Shown: positions 9,075-18,599 of the stretch, in pieces
Position numbering within the stretch: position 1 is the stretch's first letter
Layout of the letters: each line of letters starts with the position of its first letter
Assembly (NCBI GenBank): GCA_963786295.1
Contig: CAWAYV010000018.1
Span: forward strand, 1 to 64,000
Source: JACCZX01 sp963786295
GTDB taxonomy: Bacteria; Pseudomonadota; Gammaproteobacteria; Burkholderiales; Burkholderiaceae_F
Direction: 5' to 3'
DNA: 64,000 nucleotides
The notes under the pieces: model-generated
Told to the model about the DNA's origin: nothing
Database searches by the model: none
What the model saw: only the letters and a program-made list of their open reading frames with translations
Position numbers and translations under genes: made by a program

Positions 9075-10854
9075 ATGAGCTCTGAGCGATGGCGAATGGC
9101 TGCTTCGCTGCTGCTCTCGCTGCTGATTCACGGATTGCTGCTGAGCCTGACCTTCGGTGGCCAGGGACTTGGGCTTCCGGGCTTGGGCTTCCCCTGGCAA
9201 GAACGACGCATCGAGGTGCCTGAGCTGCGCGTCGTGCTCGTTCCGGCACCCATCACACCCACGGAGCCCGCGGTCAAGTCGGTCGCGGGGCCAGCGCAGC
9301 AGGCATCGATCGAGCCGCCTGTTGCCGGTGGGCGTGCCCCGACTCCGCCGGCGTCGCCCGCGCCACTCCGGGGGCGTGCCCTCTGAGATCGTCCCGGCGA
9401 CCAAGCCGAAGGCAGAGGCCAAGCCGCAACGAAGCGCCGTGGCCCGTGCCGCCCCTGCGAAAGCGTCTACACGCCCCGGTGAGTCCCGTCACGCAGTGCC
9501 CGCGAAGATCCCCAAGACGGCCGCGATCGACGTGAAGCCGTCTGGCCGGCGCAAGTTGGTCGTGCCTGCCGCTCCCACGGGGCCAGATGTGATCGCGGTA
9601 GCACCGAGCGTTTCGAGCCCGGAGACTGTGATGCCGGCGCATCGAGATCCCGGCGATCTAGCACGGGAGCAAATCGGCCGGGACGTTCGGGCGCGAGCCG
9701 CTGAATTGGCCCAACAGGCGGATCAGTTGGAGGCGGCGCGGGTTGAGGCCGCGAAACTGGAGGCCGATCGTCGGGAAGAAGCGGCACGTGTCGAGGCTGC
9801 GCGACTGGAGGCTAAACGCCAGGAGGCCGCGCAACTGGCTGCGGCACGTCTGGAGGCGGAGCGACAGGAAGCTGCGCGACTAGCAGCGGCGCGTCTAGAG
9901 ACCGAGCGATCAGGAAGCTGCGCGACGGGCTGCGGCGCAGTGTGGAGACGGAGCGACAGGAAGCTGCGCGACTGGCTGCGGCACGTGCTGGAGACGGAGC
10001 GACAGGAAGCTGCGCGACTGGCTGCGGCACAACTGGAGGCGCAGCGTCAAGAGGCCGCACGTCAGGAAGAAGCAGCGCGCGTCGAGGCCAAGCGACTGGA
10101 GGTTGAACGCCAGGAAGCCGCGCGACTGGCAGCGGCACAGCTGGAGGCGCAGCGTCAAGAGGTCGCACGTCAGGAAGAAGCGGCGCGCGTCGAGGCCAAG
10201 CGACTGGAGGCTGAACGCCAGGAAGCCGCGCGACTCGCAGCGGCGCAGCTGGAGGCGCAGCGTCAAGAGGCCGCTCGTCAGGAAGCAGCTCGTGGCGAGG
10301 CTGCACGACTGGAGGCCGAACGCCAAGAAGCCGCACGACAGGCCGCGGCACGGCAAGAGGTCGCGCGCGGCGAGGCCGAAAAAGAGGAGGAGGCAAGACG
10401 GGAAGCGCGGCGTCGAGCCATCGGGCGTCAGCTCGATGAGGAAGCCGCCCAGCGTGAAGCAGCCTCGAATGCCGCTCGCCAACTACCCCTCTCGTTGAGC
10501 ACCGCACGTCGAGCCAGGCTATGGGGGCGCGGCGACCCCAATGTCGAACTCGTCCGGTACGCGGAGGGATGGGCCCGAAAGATCCAATTCAACACACCAG
10601 TCGAAACGGTGCGCGAAGTGGCGAAGCAGCCTCACACCCATCCCATGGTGACGGTGGCCATTCGAAGCGACGGATCCGTGGAATCGGTGACCTTCGTTGT
10701 CTCCAGTGGCGTGGCGCAAGTCGATGAGGCGATACGGCGCATCGTGCAAAGCCACGAGCACTACCAAGCGTTCCCGCCCGCACTGGCCCGCGAGTACGAC
10801 GTGATCGAAATCCGCCGGACCTGGCACTTCGACGACACCGTCCGGTTGTACTGA
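9075..10854 (+). CDS. TonB/TolA-like energy transducer with a long repeated coiled coil
   Basis: The start ATG is at 9075. Residues 8-27 are a single membrane anchor (MAASLLLSLLIHGLLLSL). A Pro/Ala/Lys-rich segment follows, then roughly 270 residues of Glu/Arg/Ala heptad-like coiled coil. A globular C-terminus (HPMVTVAIRSDGSVESVTFV, ending RRTWHFDDTVRLY) matches the TonB_C fold that contacts outer-membrane receptors. A frame slip lies near 9380, and a local shift that corrects itself lies at about 9910-9985 inside the repeats. The coiled coil would let it span a wide periplasm, as TolA does. No exbB/exbD, tolQR or receptor gene is adjacent, so its partner is unknown. Confidence 0.75.
10013..10336 (+). 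repeat. three tandem 108-bp (36-residue) repeats in the TonB-like coiled coil
   Basis: CGCGACTGGC recurs at 10013 and 10121, and as CGCGACTCGC at 10229, exactly 108 bases apart each time. Copies 1 and 2 are nearly identical, while copy 3 diverges in its second half. Each unit encodes a pattern like RLAAAQLEAQRQEAARQEEA. Shorter degenerate units precede it from about 9730. The period is a multiple of three, so copy-number change would lengthen the coil without changing frame. Confidence 0.85.
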
Positions 10855-10876
10855 GGTCTCTGGAGTCCAGCGCGCC

Positions 10877-12514
10877 GTGATCATTGTCCGCGCCGTGAAG
10901 CAGGGTCGCGATGCGATTGCACACCGCGCTTGGGCGGGGGCCTTTCGGACATTAGCGAAGGCAGACCGGCAGCGTCCCCTTGGTCCGCAAGACCTGGAGC
11001 ATCTGGCCCTCGCCGCCTACATGCTTGGTCGTTCCGACGATCACTTCGAGTACTTGAAGCGAGCGCATCGCGCATACCAGGACGCCCGCGATCTGCTGCG
11101 CGCAGCGCGCTGTGCGTTCTGGGCCGGAATCAATCTTGCGACGCGCGGACAGTCCAGTCATGCGGCCGGCTGGTTCGGACGCGCACAGCGTTTCGCCGAT
11201 CGCGGACCCCGCGACAACGTAGAGCACGGTTACTTGCTGGTCCCCGCGCTGCTGGAGTGCGCGGGGGAGCGCGACTGGAAGGGCGTGGCCGAAGTTGCAA
11301 CGAAAGCGGAGCGCATTGCGGAACGTCACGGCGATGCGGATCTCTTCGCCCTCGCCGCGCACGAGCGCGGACACGCCCTGGTGCAGCTGGGTCGCGTCGA
11401 GGAAGGCCTGCGCCTATGGGATGAAGTCATGGTGTCAGTCACCGCGGGCGAGCTGTCGCCGGTCGTGACCGGCCTTGTCTACTGCAGCGTCATCGCCTAT
11501 TGCCAGGATGTGTTCCAAGTGAGTCGCGCCCAGGCGTGGACGCAGGCTCTGACGGAATGGTGCGAGCAGCAGCCGGAGATGGTGGCGCATGTGGGTCAAT
11601 GCCTGGTCCATCGCTCCGAAATCATGCAACTGCGCGGCCAGTGGGGCGCGGCGCTGCAGGAAGCGCGGCGGGTAAAGACACGATTCGCGCAGTCGATGAG
11701 CAGTTCAGCCGCGGGTCACGCGTTGTACCGGCAGGGCGAGGTGTACCGCCTGCAGGGCCGGTTCGATCAGGCCGAGAGCGCGTACCGACAGGCCGCGCGA
11801 TCCGGTTACGAGCCGCAGCCGGGGCTCGCGCTGTTGCGGCTTGCCCAGGGCAAGACAACCGCTGCGGTCAGCACAATCCGCCGCGCGCTCGCGGAGACCA
11901 CGGACTCGGCCCGCCGCGCGAGGCTGCTTCCCGCTTGCGTGGAGATCTTCGTCGCGAACGGAAACCTCGAGCAGGCGCGGGAAGCCTGTGGAGAGCTCGA
12001 GGACTCTGCGAAGGGTCGCAAAAGCAGTTTGCTCGACGCGCTCGCGGCCGAGTCGCACGGCGCGCTGGACCTGGCACAAGGCAATCCGGATGCGGCCCTT
12101 GAAAGGCTGCGGCACGCGTTCGAGGAGTGGCGGCAACTCGAGGCGCCGTACGAAGCTGCGCGAGTGCGCGTGCTGATCGCGCAGGCCTGCCGCCTACTGA
12201 AAGACGAAGAAGCCGCGGCGCTGGAGTTGGACACAGCGCGCAGCGCCTTCTCCCATCTGCGCGCACGTCCGGACGTCGCTCGCGTGGATAGGCTTGCTCG
12301 CAGGGCTGCGTCCGGGGCAGAGCATGGGTTGACCCGGCGCGAACTCGAAGTACTCCGCCACGTCGCCGCCGGCCGACCGAACAAGGCGATCGCCCGGGAC
12401 CTGGCGCTGAGCAACCGGACCGTGGATCGCCACCTCAGCAACATCTTCGACAAGCTCGGCGTGTCTTCCCGCTCGGCTGCAACCGCCTTTGCCTATCGCA
12501 ATCGGCTCGTCTGA
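10877..12514 (+). CDS. TPR-domain transcriptional regulator with LuxR-type HTH
   Basis: An intact 545-residue protein. About 460 N-terminal residues are alpha-helical TPR-like repeats (HALYRQGEVYRLQGRFDQAE is one). The C-terminal 65 residues form a LuxR/FixJ-type DNA-binding domain: LTRRELEVLRHVAAGRPNKA, then ALSNRTVDRHLSNIFDKLG. There is no NTPase (MalT/STAND) domain or receiver before the TPRs, so the signal is probably a bound protein or small ligand. The start is GTG at 10877; an alternative GTG lies at 10895. It follows the TonB-like gene by 22 bases and precedes a cupin gene, which may be its target. Confidence 0.85.
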   Translation: MIIVRAVKQGRDAIAHRAWAGAFRTLAKADRQRPLGPQDLEHLALAAYMLGRSDDHFEYLKRAHRAYQDARDLLRAARCAFWAGINLATRGQSSHAAGWFGRAQRFADRGPRDNVEHGYLLVPALLECAGERDWKGVAEVATKAERIAERHGDADLFALAAHERGHALVQLGRVEEGLRLWDEVMVSVTAGELSPVVTGLVYCSVIAYCQDVFQVSRAQAWTQALTEWCEQQPEMVAHVGQCLVHRSEIMQLRGQWGAALQEARRVKTRFAQSMSSSAAGHALYRQGEVYRLQGRFDQAESAYRQAARSGYEPQPGLALLRLAQGKTTAAVSTIRRALAETTDSARRARLLPACVEIFVANGNLEQAREACGELEDSAKGRKSSLLDALAAESHGALDLAQGNPDAALERLRHAFEEWRQLEAPYEAARVRVLIAQACRLLKDEEAAALELDTARSAFSHLRARPDVARVDRLARRAASGAEHGLTRRELEVLRHVAAGRPNKAIARDLALSNRTVDRHLSNIFDKLGVSSRSAATAFAYRNRLV

Positions 12515-12647
12515 AGTGCAGATGGGTGAAACCACCCACGATGCTCGTTGCCTCGCAGTGGGTTGTTTGCGCGATGTCGGCGGCACGTCTCGGCGGTAGG
12601 TTTGTCTCCAGGTCCCTGTGGACCGCAACTCGCAACGGAGGCCAGAT

Positions 12648-13031
12648 ATGCCAAAGGTATCGCGCAACACGGCTTCGCATTCCGTGCAACTTGAAGGACT
12701 GGACGTGCGACTCGAACACCTCGAAGGCGGCTACTCGGTGTGCTTCGAGAGCCATACGGCGGACGCGGAACTCGGCGCGCTGTTCCGCGGCCTGCCCGAT
12801 GACCGCTGCCCGCTGCCGCGCTGGGGCTACGTGGTCAAGGGCAAAGTGGGTTTCGTCTTTCCCGACCGCAAGGAAACGTTCGAGGCTGGTGACGCCTACT
12901 ACGTTCCACCGGGTCATGTTCCGGTGCACTACGCGGGGGCCGAGATCGTGGAGTTCAGTCCGACCGACGTGCTGGAGAAGACAATGAAGGTCGTGATGTC
13001 CAACTTGCAGCCGACCGGAGTCACGTCATGA
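12648..13031 (+). CDS. cupin-domain protein
   Basis: A small 127-residue single-domain cupin. WGYVVKGKVGFVF and YYVPPGHVPVHYAGAEIVEF are the two cupin strands-and-turn motifs. The metal-binding histidines are only partly present (H in PPGH, H in VHY), so metal-dependent chemistry is uncertain. The ATG at 12648 is chosen because ACGGAGG stands at the right distance upstream, whereas the in-frame ATG at 12618 has no such site. It follows the LuxR-type regulator on the same strand. The substrate is unknown. Confidence 0.8.
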   Translation: MPKVSRNTASHSVQLEGLDVRLEHLEGGYSVCFESHTADAELGALFRGLPDDRCPLPRWGYVVKGKVGFVFPDRKETFEAGDAYYVPPGHVPVHYAGAEIVEFSPTDVLEKTMKVVMSNLQPTGVTS

Positions 13032-13051
13032 ACCAGCGGCACGTCGACGAC

Positions 13052-13906
13052 TTACCCCAAACGATCCGACAGCTCGACGATGCGCCGTGCTTTGCGTAGC
13101 ACCGGCGCATCGACCATGCGTCCTTCAAAAATGAATGCGCCGTCGGTTGGCCCATCCGGTATCGCCTGCAACAGTGCTTTGGCCCATGCCAGCTCATCGG
13201 GCGATGGCGCGAATGCCGCGTGAATGATTGGGATCTGCTGCGGGTGGATCGCAGTTTTGCAGCTGAAGCCAAGTGCCAGAACTTTGCGGGTTTCTTCGCT
13301 GAGATCGTCAGGCCGCCCCAGATCGATATGCGGCACGTCCCACGCCTGCAGTCCGGCTGCTTTTGCGGCGTTGACCAGCCGGCCGCGCGCGTGCAGCAAT
13401 CCGTCCCACCCGAACTGCGCTCCGAGCTCCGCCGCCAGATCGGCACCGCCGAGCATTAACGCCGTGAGTTTGCCGCCGGCGTGCGCGATCGACAGTGCGT
13501 TTTCGACTCCGCGCGGTGTCTCGATCAGCGCGGTCAGCCGGTCGTATCGATGGCCTATCCATGAATGCAGCGCCCGCAGATCCGCGGCGTCTTCGACCTT
13601 GGGCACCAATAACCAGTCGAGATGCACTCCGGATTCATCAAGCGCGAGCACGTCGCGCAGTCCTTCGAGCGTGCGCAGGCCGTTGATACGCAACGCAATC
13701 GCCGGCCCTTCTGATGCTTGCTTCTTGCTCAGCCAACCAAGCACCTGTTCGCGCGCCACTTGCTTTCGCTCAATGTGCACCGCGTCCTCGAGATCGATGC
13801 ATACGACGTCTGCTCCCGCGACCATGGCCTTCGGAAAGCGTTCAGCCTTCTCGCCCGATACAAACAGCATCGAGCGAGGCGTGGCTTGCAAAGAGATTGA
13901 CGGCAT
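13052..13906 (-). CDS. HpcH/HpaI (CitE-like) CoA-ester lyase
   Basis: An intact 284-residue TIM-barrel lyase of the CitE / malyl-CoA lyase group. Motifs seen are PRSMLFVSGEKAERF, CIDLEDAV (metal-binding acidic pair), ALIETPRGVENA, LMLGGADLAAELG and CKTAIHPQQIPIIHAAF. Family members cleave or form beta-hydroxyacyl-CoA thioesters such as malyl-CoA or citramalyl-CoA. No CoA ligase or transferase is nearby to make the thioester, and residues alone do not fix the substrate. It is the last gene of the large reverse-strand operon, 14 bases after cbiX. Confidence 0.85.
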   Translation of the reverse strand: MPSISLQATPRSMLFVSGEKAERFPKAMVAGADVVCIDLEDAVHIERKQVAREQVLGWLSKKQASEGPAIALRINGLRTLEGLRDVLALDESGVHLDWLLVPKVEDAADLRALHSWIGHRYDRLTALIETPRGVENALSIAHAGGKLTALMLGGADLAAELGAQFGWDGLLHARGRLVNAAKAAGLQAWDVPHIDLGRPDDLSEETRKVLALGFSCKTAIHPQQIPIIHAAFAPSPDELAWAKALLQAIPDGPTDGAFIFEGRMVDAPVLRKARRIVELSDRLG

Positions 13907-13920
13907 GTGGATGCGTGAAT

Positions 13921-14295
13921 CTATCTTGATGTTGCAGGCTTCGCCGCGGCGTAATCAGCGATTGCATCGAGCACCGCTTGGGCGTCGCCAATAAAAGGCT
14001 TCATTGAAAAACGCACTTGTGTATGCCGCGCTGCTGCGCGTTCGACCAAGTGCGGAACATCGTTTCGCACGTGGCCACCGGCACCCAGAAACAAGGGAAC
14101 GACTTCGATCAGCGTCGTTCCACGTGCGACCAGCTGATCGACCGCCGTTGCAAAGTCGGGCACCGATTGTTCAAGATAGGCGAGGGCTGTCACGCATTCA
14201 GGCAGCCGGCGTTCAACCGCAGCGCGCACTTGTTCGAACGAAGCGGTCCATTGCGGGTCGCGCGACCCGTGCGCCAGCAAAATAATGCCGTTCAT
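13921..14295 (-). CDS. cbiX: sirohydrochlorin chelatase, short CbiX/SirB type
   Basis: A 124-residue small CbiX (CbiXS) protein. GIILLAHGSRDPQW contains the metal-binding histidine, and VVPLFLGAGGHVRNDVP the second conserved block. Such enzymes insert Fe2+ (sirohaem) or Co2+ into sirohydrochlorin. Since cobA at 5775 lacks a chelatase domain, this gene could complete sirohaem for the sulfite reductase, although it sits in a different operon. Its ATG overlaps the stop of the Ldh_2-family gene (ATGA). Confidence 0.85.
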   Translation of the reverse strand: MNGIILLAHGSRDPQWTASFEQVRAAVERRLPECVTALAYLEQSVPDFATAVDQLVARGTTLIEVVPLFLGAGGHVRNDVPHLVERAAARHTQVRFSMKPFIGDAQAVLDAIADYAAAKPATSR

Positions 14296-15312
14296 GTCAG
14301 GCTCGCCTCGGGCGCCGCCAGCTGCACCACGCGGGCATACAACGCATCCGGTACTTCGACGCCTTCGCGACTTGCCTGTTGCGCCAGCCGCGCGCGTCGC
14401 TCGCCCGGCAATCGCACCTCAGGATCCGCACACATCGCGTCGATCAGCGCTTCGAGTCTTGAGTGATAAACGTCAGACGCCCGCCAGCGCGGCGGGATCG
14501 ATCACCAGAAACGCCTGGCCCAGCCGTGGCTGATTGCCTTCGTCCACAAAGAACGAATCGGCTTCGTATCCGAAATTCGCACCGGTCAGCGCCACACATA
14601 GCAGCTCGACGATCAGCGCCAGCATCGCACCCTTGACGCCGCCGGCAGGAAGCATCAGGCCGTCGAGCGCCGCCTTCGCGTCGGTCGTCGGTTGGCCGTC
14701 ACGATCGAGTGCCCAGCCCAATGGAATCGGTTTGCCTTGTTGTGCGGCGATCATCACTTTGCCGCGCGCCACCTCCGATAGCGACAGATCGATACACAGT
14801 GGCGTTGCATTCCTGCGCGGAAAGATCGCGGCGATCGGATTGGTGCCGAACAGCGCGCGCTTGCCGCCCCACGCCGGCATTGCGGCTGGCGAATTGCCGA
14901 ACGCAAGACCGACCATTGCGCGGTCGACGACTTTCGATAGGTGATACCCGGCAACCCCGAAGTGATGGCTATTGGTGACCGCCGCAAAGCCGATGCCGGT
15001 CGAACCTGCGCGTGTCATGGCCTCGTCTACGGCCATCGAACACGCGGCAAACGCCAATCCGTTATCTGCATCGATCAGGCATGCGGATAATTTCTCACGC
15101 ACGATGCGAGCGATAGCCTGGCCGTTCGCGCGGCCGTTCTTAAGATGCGCCGCATATTGCGTAACGCGTGCGACGCCGTGCGACGCCAGGCCTTGAGCGT
15201 CGGCTGCCACCAGCGCCCGCGCCGTCAGTGTCGCCATCGCTTGATTCGCTCCGGCATTTACGAGCGCCTGCTCGGCGAGAGTCTCTAGGCGCTGTAGTGA
15301 GACGATCGTCAT
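14292..15312 (-). CDS. malate/L-lactate dehydrogenase family (Ldh_2) oxidoreductase
   Basis: NAD(P)-dependent 2-hydroxyacid dehydrogenase of the Ldh_2/ComC/AllD family. Motifs are ASHGVARVTQYAAHL with the catalytic His, VTNSHHFGVAGYHL and ALFGTNPIAAIFP. An apparent stop at 14473 follows AFLVIDPAALAG, but the frame directly after continues as YHSRLEALIDAM and then RLPGERRARLAQQASREGVE, the normal family C-terminus. One indel near 14480 therefore explains it, and the real end is 14292. Members oxidise L-malate, (R)-sulfolactate, ureidoglycolate and similar acids. It overlaps the SerA-like gene by 4 bases, which suggests the two act on opposite enantiomers. Confidence 0.85.
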
Positions 15313-16244
15313 CGCGGTCGCGAGCGACGCAATGATGCCGCAACATGCTCTGCGATCAGCGCGCCGACACGCACATTGGACTCCTGCGTCACGCCGGCAA
15401 TATGCGGCGTCAGAATCAGGTTGGGTACGTCCGCCAGCGCGGAGTTCGCGGCCAGCGGCTCGTGTTCGAACACATCAAGCGCGGCGCCGGCCAACGACCC
15501 GGCACGCAATGCCGCCGCGACGGCGACTTCGTCGACGATTCCGCCGCGCGAAGTATTGATAATGATCGCGCCACGCTTCATCAACGCGATGCGCGATGCG
15601 TTGATCAATCCACGGGTCTGCGAATCGAGCGGCACGTGCAGCGAAACGATATCCGCTTCAGCGACGACCTGGTCCAAGCCTTTCCGAACGACGTCGTGTT
15701 CGCGCCATGCCGCGTCTGCCTCTGCGAGCAACGCGTCATAGGCGATGACGCGCATGCCGATCGCGTGCGCTCGCTGCGCGGTAACGCGACCGATCGAGCC
15801 AAAGCCGACCAATCCCAGCGTCTTGCCGCAGACTTCACGGCCTTGCGATAACTTTGGCCGCGGCCAATCGCCTGCGGCGACTTCGGCCGATGATGTGTAA
15901 GCGCCGCGCAGCAGCAGCATCGCGGTCGTAAGTACATATTCGGCGACCGAAATCGCGTTGGCGCCGGTCGCGGGGATCACCTCGATCGCCCGTGCGGCGC
16001 ATGCTGCTGTGTCGATATTGTCGAGCCCGACACCCAGCCGGCCAACGACGCGTAGTCTCGGCGCGTTCGCGAGCAGCGCTGCATCGACCTGCGTTCGATT
16101 CCGCACGATTAGCGCTTCGGCAGACTTGGCGGCTGCATACAATCGTTGTGGATCGTCCACCAGCGTCGCGTCGTGATGCACCTCGAAATCCGCGCGTAGC
16201 CGGTCAACCGCAGCGGCATCCATGAACTCGCTGATTACGATCAT
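15309..16244 (-). CDS. D-isomer-specific 2-hydroxyacid dehydrogenase (SerA-like)
   Basis: An intact 311-residue NAD-dependent dehydrogenase. LGRVGRLGVGLDNID-type and LGLVGFGSIGRVTAQRA (Rossmann GxGxxG) blocks are present. So is NTSRGGIVDE, with the catalytic Arg/Glu region and the final catalytic His in LILTPHIAGVTQES. At about 310 residues it lacks the regulatory ACT domain of biosynthetic SerA. That short form includes the (S)-sulfolactate dehydrogenase SlcC and other catabolic 2-hydroxyacid dehydrogenases. It overlaps genes on both sides by 4 bases, so it is clearly part of the operon. The substrate is not determinable from sequence here. Confidence 0.85.
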   Translation of the reverse strand: MIVISEFMDAAAVDRLRADFEVHHDATLVDDPQRLYAAAKSAEALIVRNRTQVDAALLANAPRLRVVGRLGVGLDNIDTAACAARAIEVIPATGANAISVAEYVLTTAMLLLRGAYTSSAEVAAGDWPRPKLSQGREVCGKTLGLVGFGSIGRVTAQRAHAIGMRVIAYDALLAEADAAWREHDVVRKGLDQVVAEADIVSLHVPLDSQTRGLINASRIALMKRGAIIINTSRGGIVDEVAVAAALRAGSLAGAALDVFEHEPLAANSALADVPNLILTPHIAGVTQESNVRVGALIAEHVAASLRRSRPR

Positions 16245-17981
16245 CGCGTCAGCAGGGACTCGCCCGGCAGGATTATCGAAAACTTCACCAGCTGTTCGCC
16301 CAGCTCGAACTGATCCGCCGTGCCATCCTTCAAGCGCACGGTGACATACGAAGACTTCTCGAGCGGCCCACGTTCCGGAAAGTCTTCGCGAAAGTGCGCG
16401 CCTCGCGATTCGCGGCGCTCGGTCGCCGCACTCTGAATCGCTCGGCTAACGAGAATCAAGTTCGACAAGTTCAACCAGTCGTGCCACGTGAGGTTGAACG
16501 CACGATCAGGGCTCGCCATTCCGGTTGCATTCAGTTGATCATCGAGCTCGGCAAGGCGCCGCGCCGCGCGCGCCAATCCGGCCTCACTGCGCACGATACC
16601 GACGTCCTCCCACATGCAATCCAATAGCGCTTCGCGAACCTGTTCGATATCGCCGGCTGCGTGGTGAAACGGTTGCTCTGCATCGGCGACGGCACGCTGT
16701 AGCGCGTCTTCGTCGGGCGCACGCCTCGCCCCTTCTGCTCGCACCCACGCTGCCATTGCGTCACCCGCGATGGCTCCGAATACGGTCGAATTCGCCACGC
16801 CGTTACCGCCGAGGCGATTCGCGCCGTGCACACCGCCGGTGTCTTCGCCGGCCGCAAACAATCCCGGCAGCGAAGTGCTGCAATCGCCGTTGAAGAGCAC
16901 GCCACCCATCATGTAGTGCGCGGTCGGCACGACTTCGACCATGCCGCCGGCAAGATCGAAACCGCAATCGGCGCAACGCTCGACCATGCCCTTGAACGCC
17001 GCCCGCACGTGCTCAGCACCCAGATGATTCATCGTCAGATAGACGCCGCCGTTCGGTGTCGTGTTGCCGGCACGCATTTCGGCAAAGATCGCGCGCGAAA
17101 CGATGTCGCGGGTCGCCCGTTCGGCACGCGCATCGTGCTGCTGCATGAAGCGCTCGCGCGCCCCGTTCAACAGATACCCGCCGGCGCCGCGCAATCCTTC
17201 CTCCAATACGGTGCCGGTCATGCGAGTGTCGCTTCCGGCAAGCAAGCCCGTCGGATGAAACTGCACCATTTCCATGTCACGCAACGTCAGGCCCGCGCGC
17301 AGCGCCATCGCCAACCCATCACAGCTCTTGTCGCCCGATGGCGTGTGATATTTGTACATCGTCGGCCCGCCGCCGGTTGCGAGCAACACCGCACGCGCCT
17401 GCACGAACACGTACTCGCCGGTGCGCATGTCGATATGCAGTACGCCGGCGAGTGCATCGTTGTTCGGCGTTTTGATCAGCGCGATCGCGCGATGCTCTTC
17501 GAGCCGCTCGATATCACGCGCCCAGACCTGTTCGGCGAGTCGATTGATGATTTCGATGCCGGTCAAGTCGCCCTTGTGCACCGTGCGATCAAAAGTCTGT
17601 CCGGCAAATGCTTTCTGATGGATCGTGCCATCAGCATTGCGATCGAACAGACACCCGAGCTCGTTCTCGAGCTCGCGCACGCGTTCCACCGCGCTCGACA
17701 CCAAGGTCCACGCGAGGTCTTGATCGGACAGCCACGCGCCGCCTTCGATCGTGTCCATGAAGTGACGCTCGATCGAATCTTCGGCGGCGAGCGCGACGTT
17801 GTAGCCGCCCTGGACCATGCGCGTGCAGCCGCACTTGCCGAGCAATCCCTTAACTGCGACCGTGATCGATAACTCGGGCGCCGCCTGCTTCGCATGCAGC
17901 GCGGCAAATAGACCCGCGCCACCGGACCCAAGAATCAGAATGTCGGTTTGCAGCCTGCGCAAGCTAGAACTCTGCGTGCAT
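16241..17981 (-). CDS. fumarate-reductase / L-aspartate-oxidase type flavoprotein
   Basis: A FAD enzyme of the succinate dehydrogenase/fumarate reductase A family, about 580 residues. DILILGSGGAGLFAALHA binds FAD, and GKCGCTRMVQGGYN replaces the usual SHT-A-QGG segment. MVQFHPTGL, EEGLRGAGGYLLN, PTAHYMMGG and HGANRLGGNG are the active-site and capping motifs. The ATG at 17981 lies 4 bases past the preceding stop and gives MHAEF, then one extra T restores the main frame; a TTG at 17964 is the alternative start. No iron-sulfur or membrane subunit gene is adjacent, so it may be soluble and use O2, NADH or another carrier. A C4-dicarboxylate or aspartate-like substrate is likely. Confidence 0.85.
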
Positions 17982-17985
17982 CGTC

Positions 17986-18597
17986 TTAGGCTTTTACGCC
18001 GAGCGATCGCAGCACATCCGCGCGCCGCGCTTGTGCGTCGTTCGCTACAGCGTCGTACAGACTCTTGTTGTGACTGTCCATCGCAACCAGCAGCGGTCCG
18101 AAATCGCGGATCGCAAAGCGCCAAAGCGATTCCGGGTTCAGATCGTCCAAATCGACGTCGTCAATGCGCTCGATCCACGTCGTTTCGAGTGCGGCTGCAC
18201 CGCCGACGATCGCGAGATAAGCGCCGCCCAGCTCTGAAAATGCCGCGAGTGACTTGTCGCCCATGCCGCCCTTGCCGATGATGAGGCGCACGCCATAGAC
18301 CACCATCAGGTCGCGCGTGAACCGTTCCATCCGAGCTGACGTCGTGGTGCCAACACACAGCGGCGCATAGCCGGCAGGATGATCGGACGAGTGCGGTACT
18401 TGTTTGACGTTCGGCGCGGTATGGATCACCGCATGCCCGTGCATATCAAAGCGTGTCGTGCGGCCGCGATCGAAAAGATGAATCAATGTCGCGTCGCGCA
18501 GACCGAACAACGTCTTCTGCAAAGTGACGGTGTCGTTCACGCGCAGAGCGCGTGCTTGCTGTTCGGTGATCGGTGTAGCGAGTTCGTGATGCGCCAT
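17986..18597 (-). CDS. class I fumarase / L-tartrate dehydratase, beta subunit
   Basis: A 203-residue C-terminal-domain subunit of a two-component [4Fe-4S] hydro-lyase. Motifs are HAPNVKQVPHSSDHPAGYAPL-like sequence, LCVGTTTSARMERF, and LIIGKGGMGDKSL. The ATG at 18597 is preferred to an upstream ATG at 18663 because it lies directly after the alpha-subunit stop at 18600. Family members hydrate fumarate, dehydrate tartrate or act on mesaconate; the split alpha/beta form does not tell these apart. It is followed 4 bases later by the flavoprotein gene. Confidence 0.87.
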   Translation of the reverse strand: MAHHELATPITEQQARALRVNDTVTLQKTLFGLRDATLIHLFDRGRTTRFDMHGHAVIHTAPNVKQVPHSSDHPAGYAPLCVGTTTSARMERFTRDLMVVYGVRLIIGKGGMGDKSLAAFSELGGAYLAIVGGAAALETTWIERIDDVDLDDLNPESLWRFAIRDFGPLLVAMDSHNKSLYDAVANDAQARRADVLRSLGVKA

Positions 18598-18599
18598 TG

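Noticed and set aside
8888..9085. 65-residue Ala/Pro-rich frame before the TonB-like gene
   Set aside because: There is no motif, no ribosome site, and it overlaps the TonB-like start in another frame.
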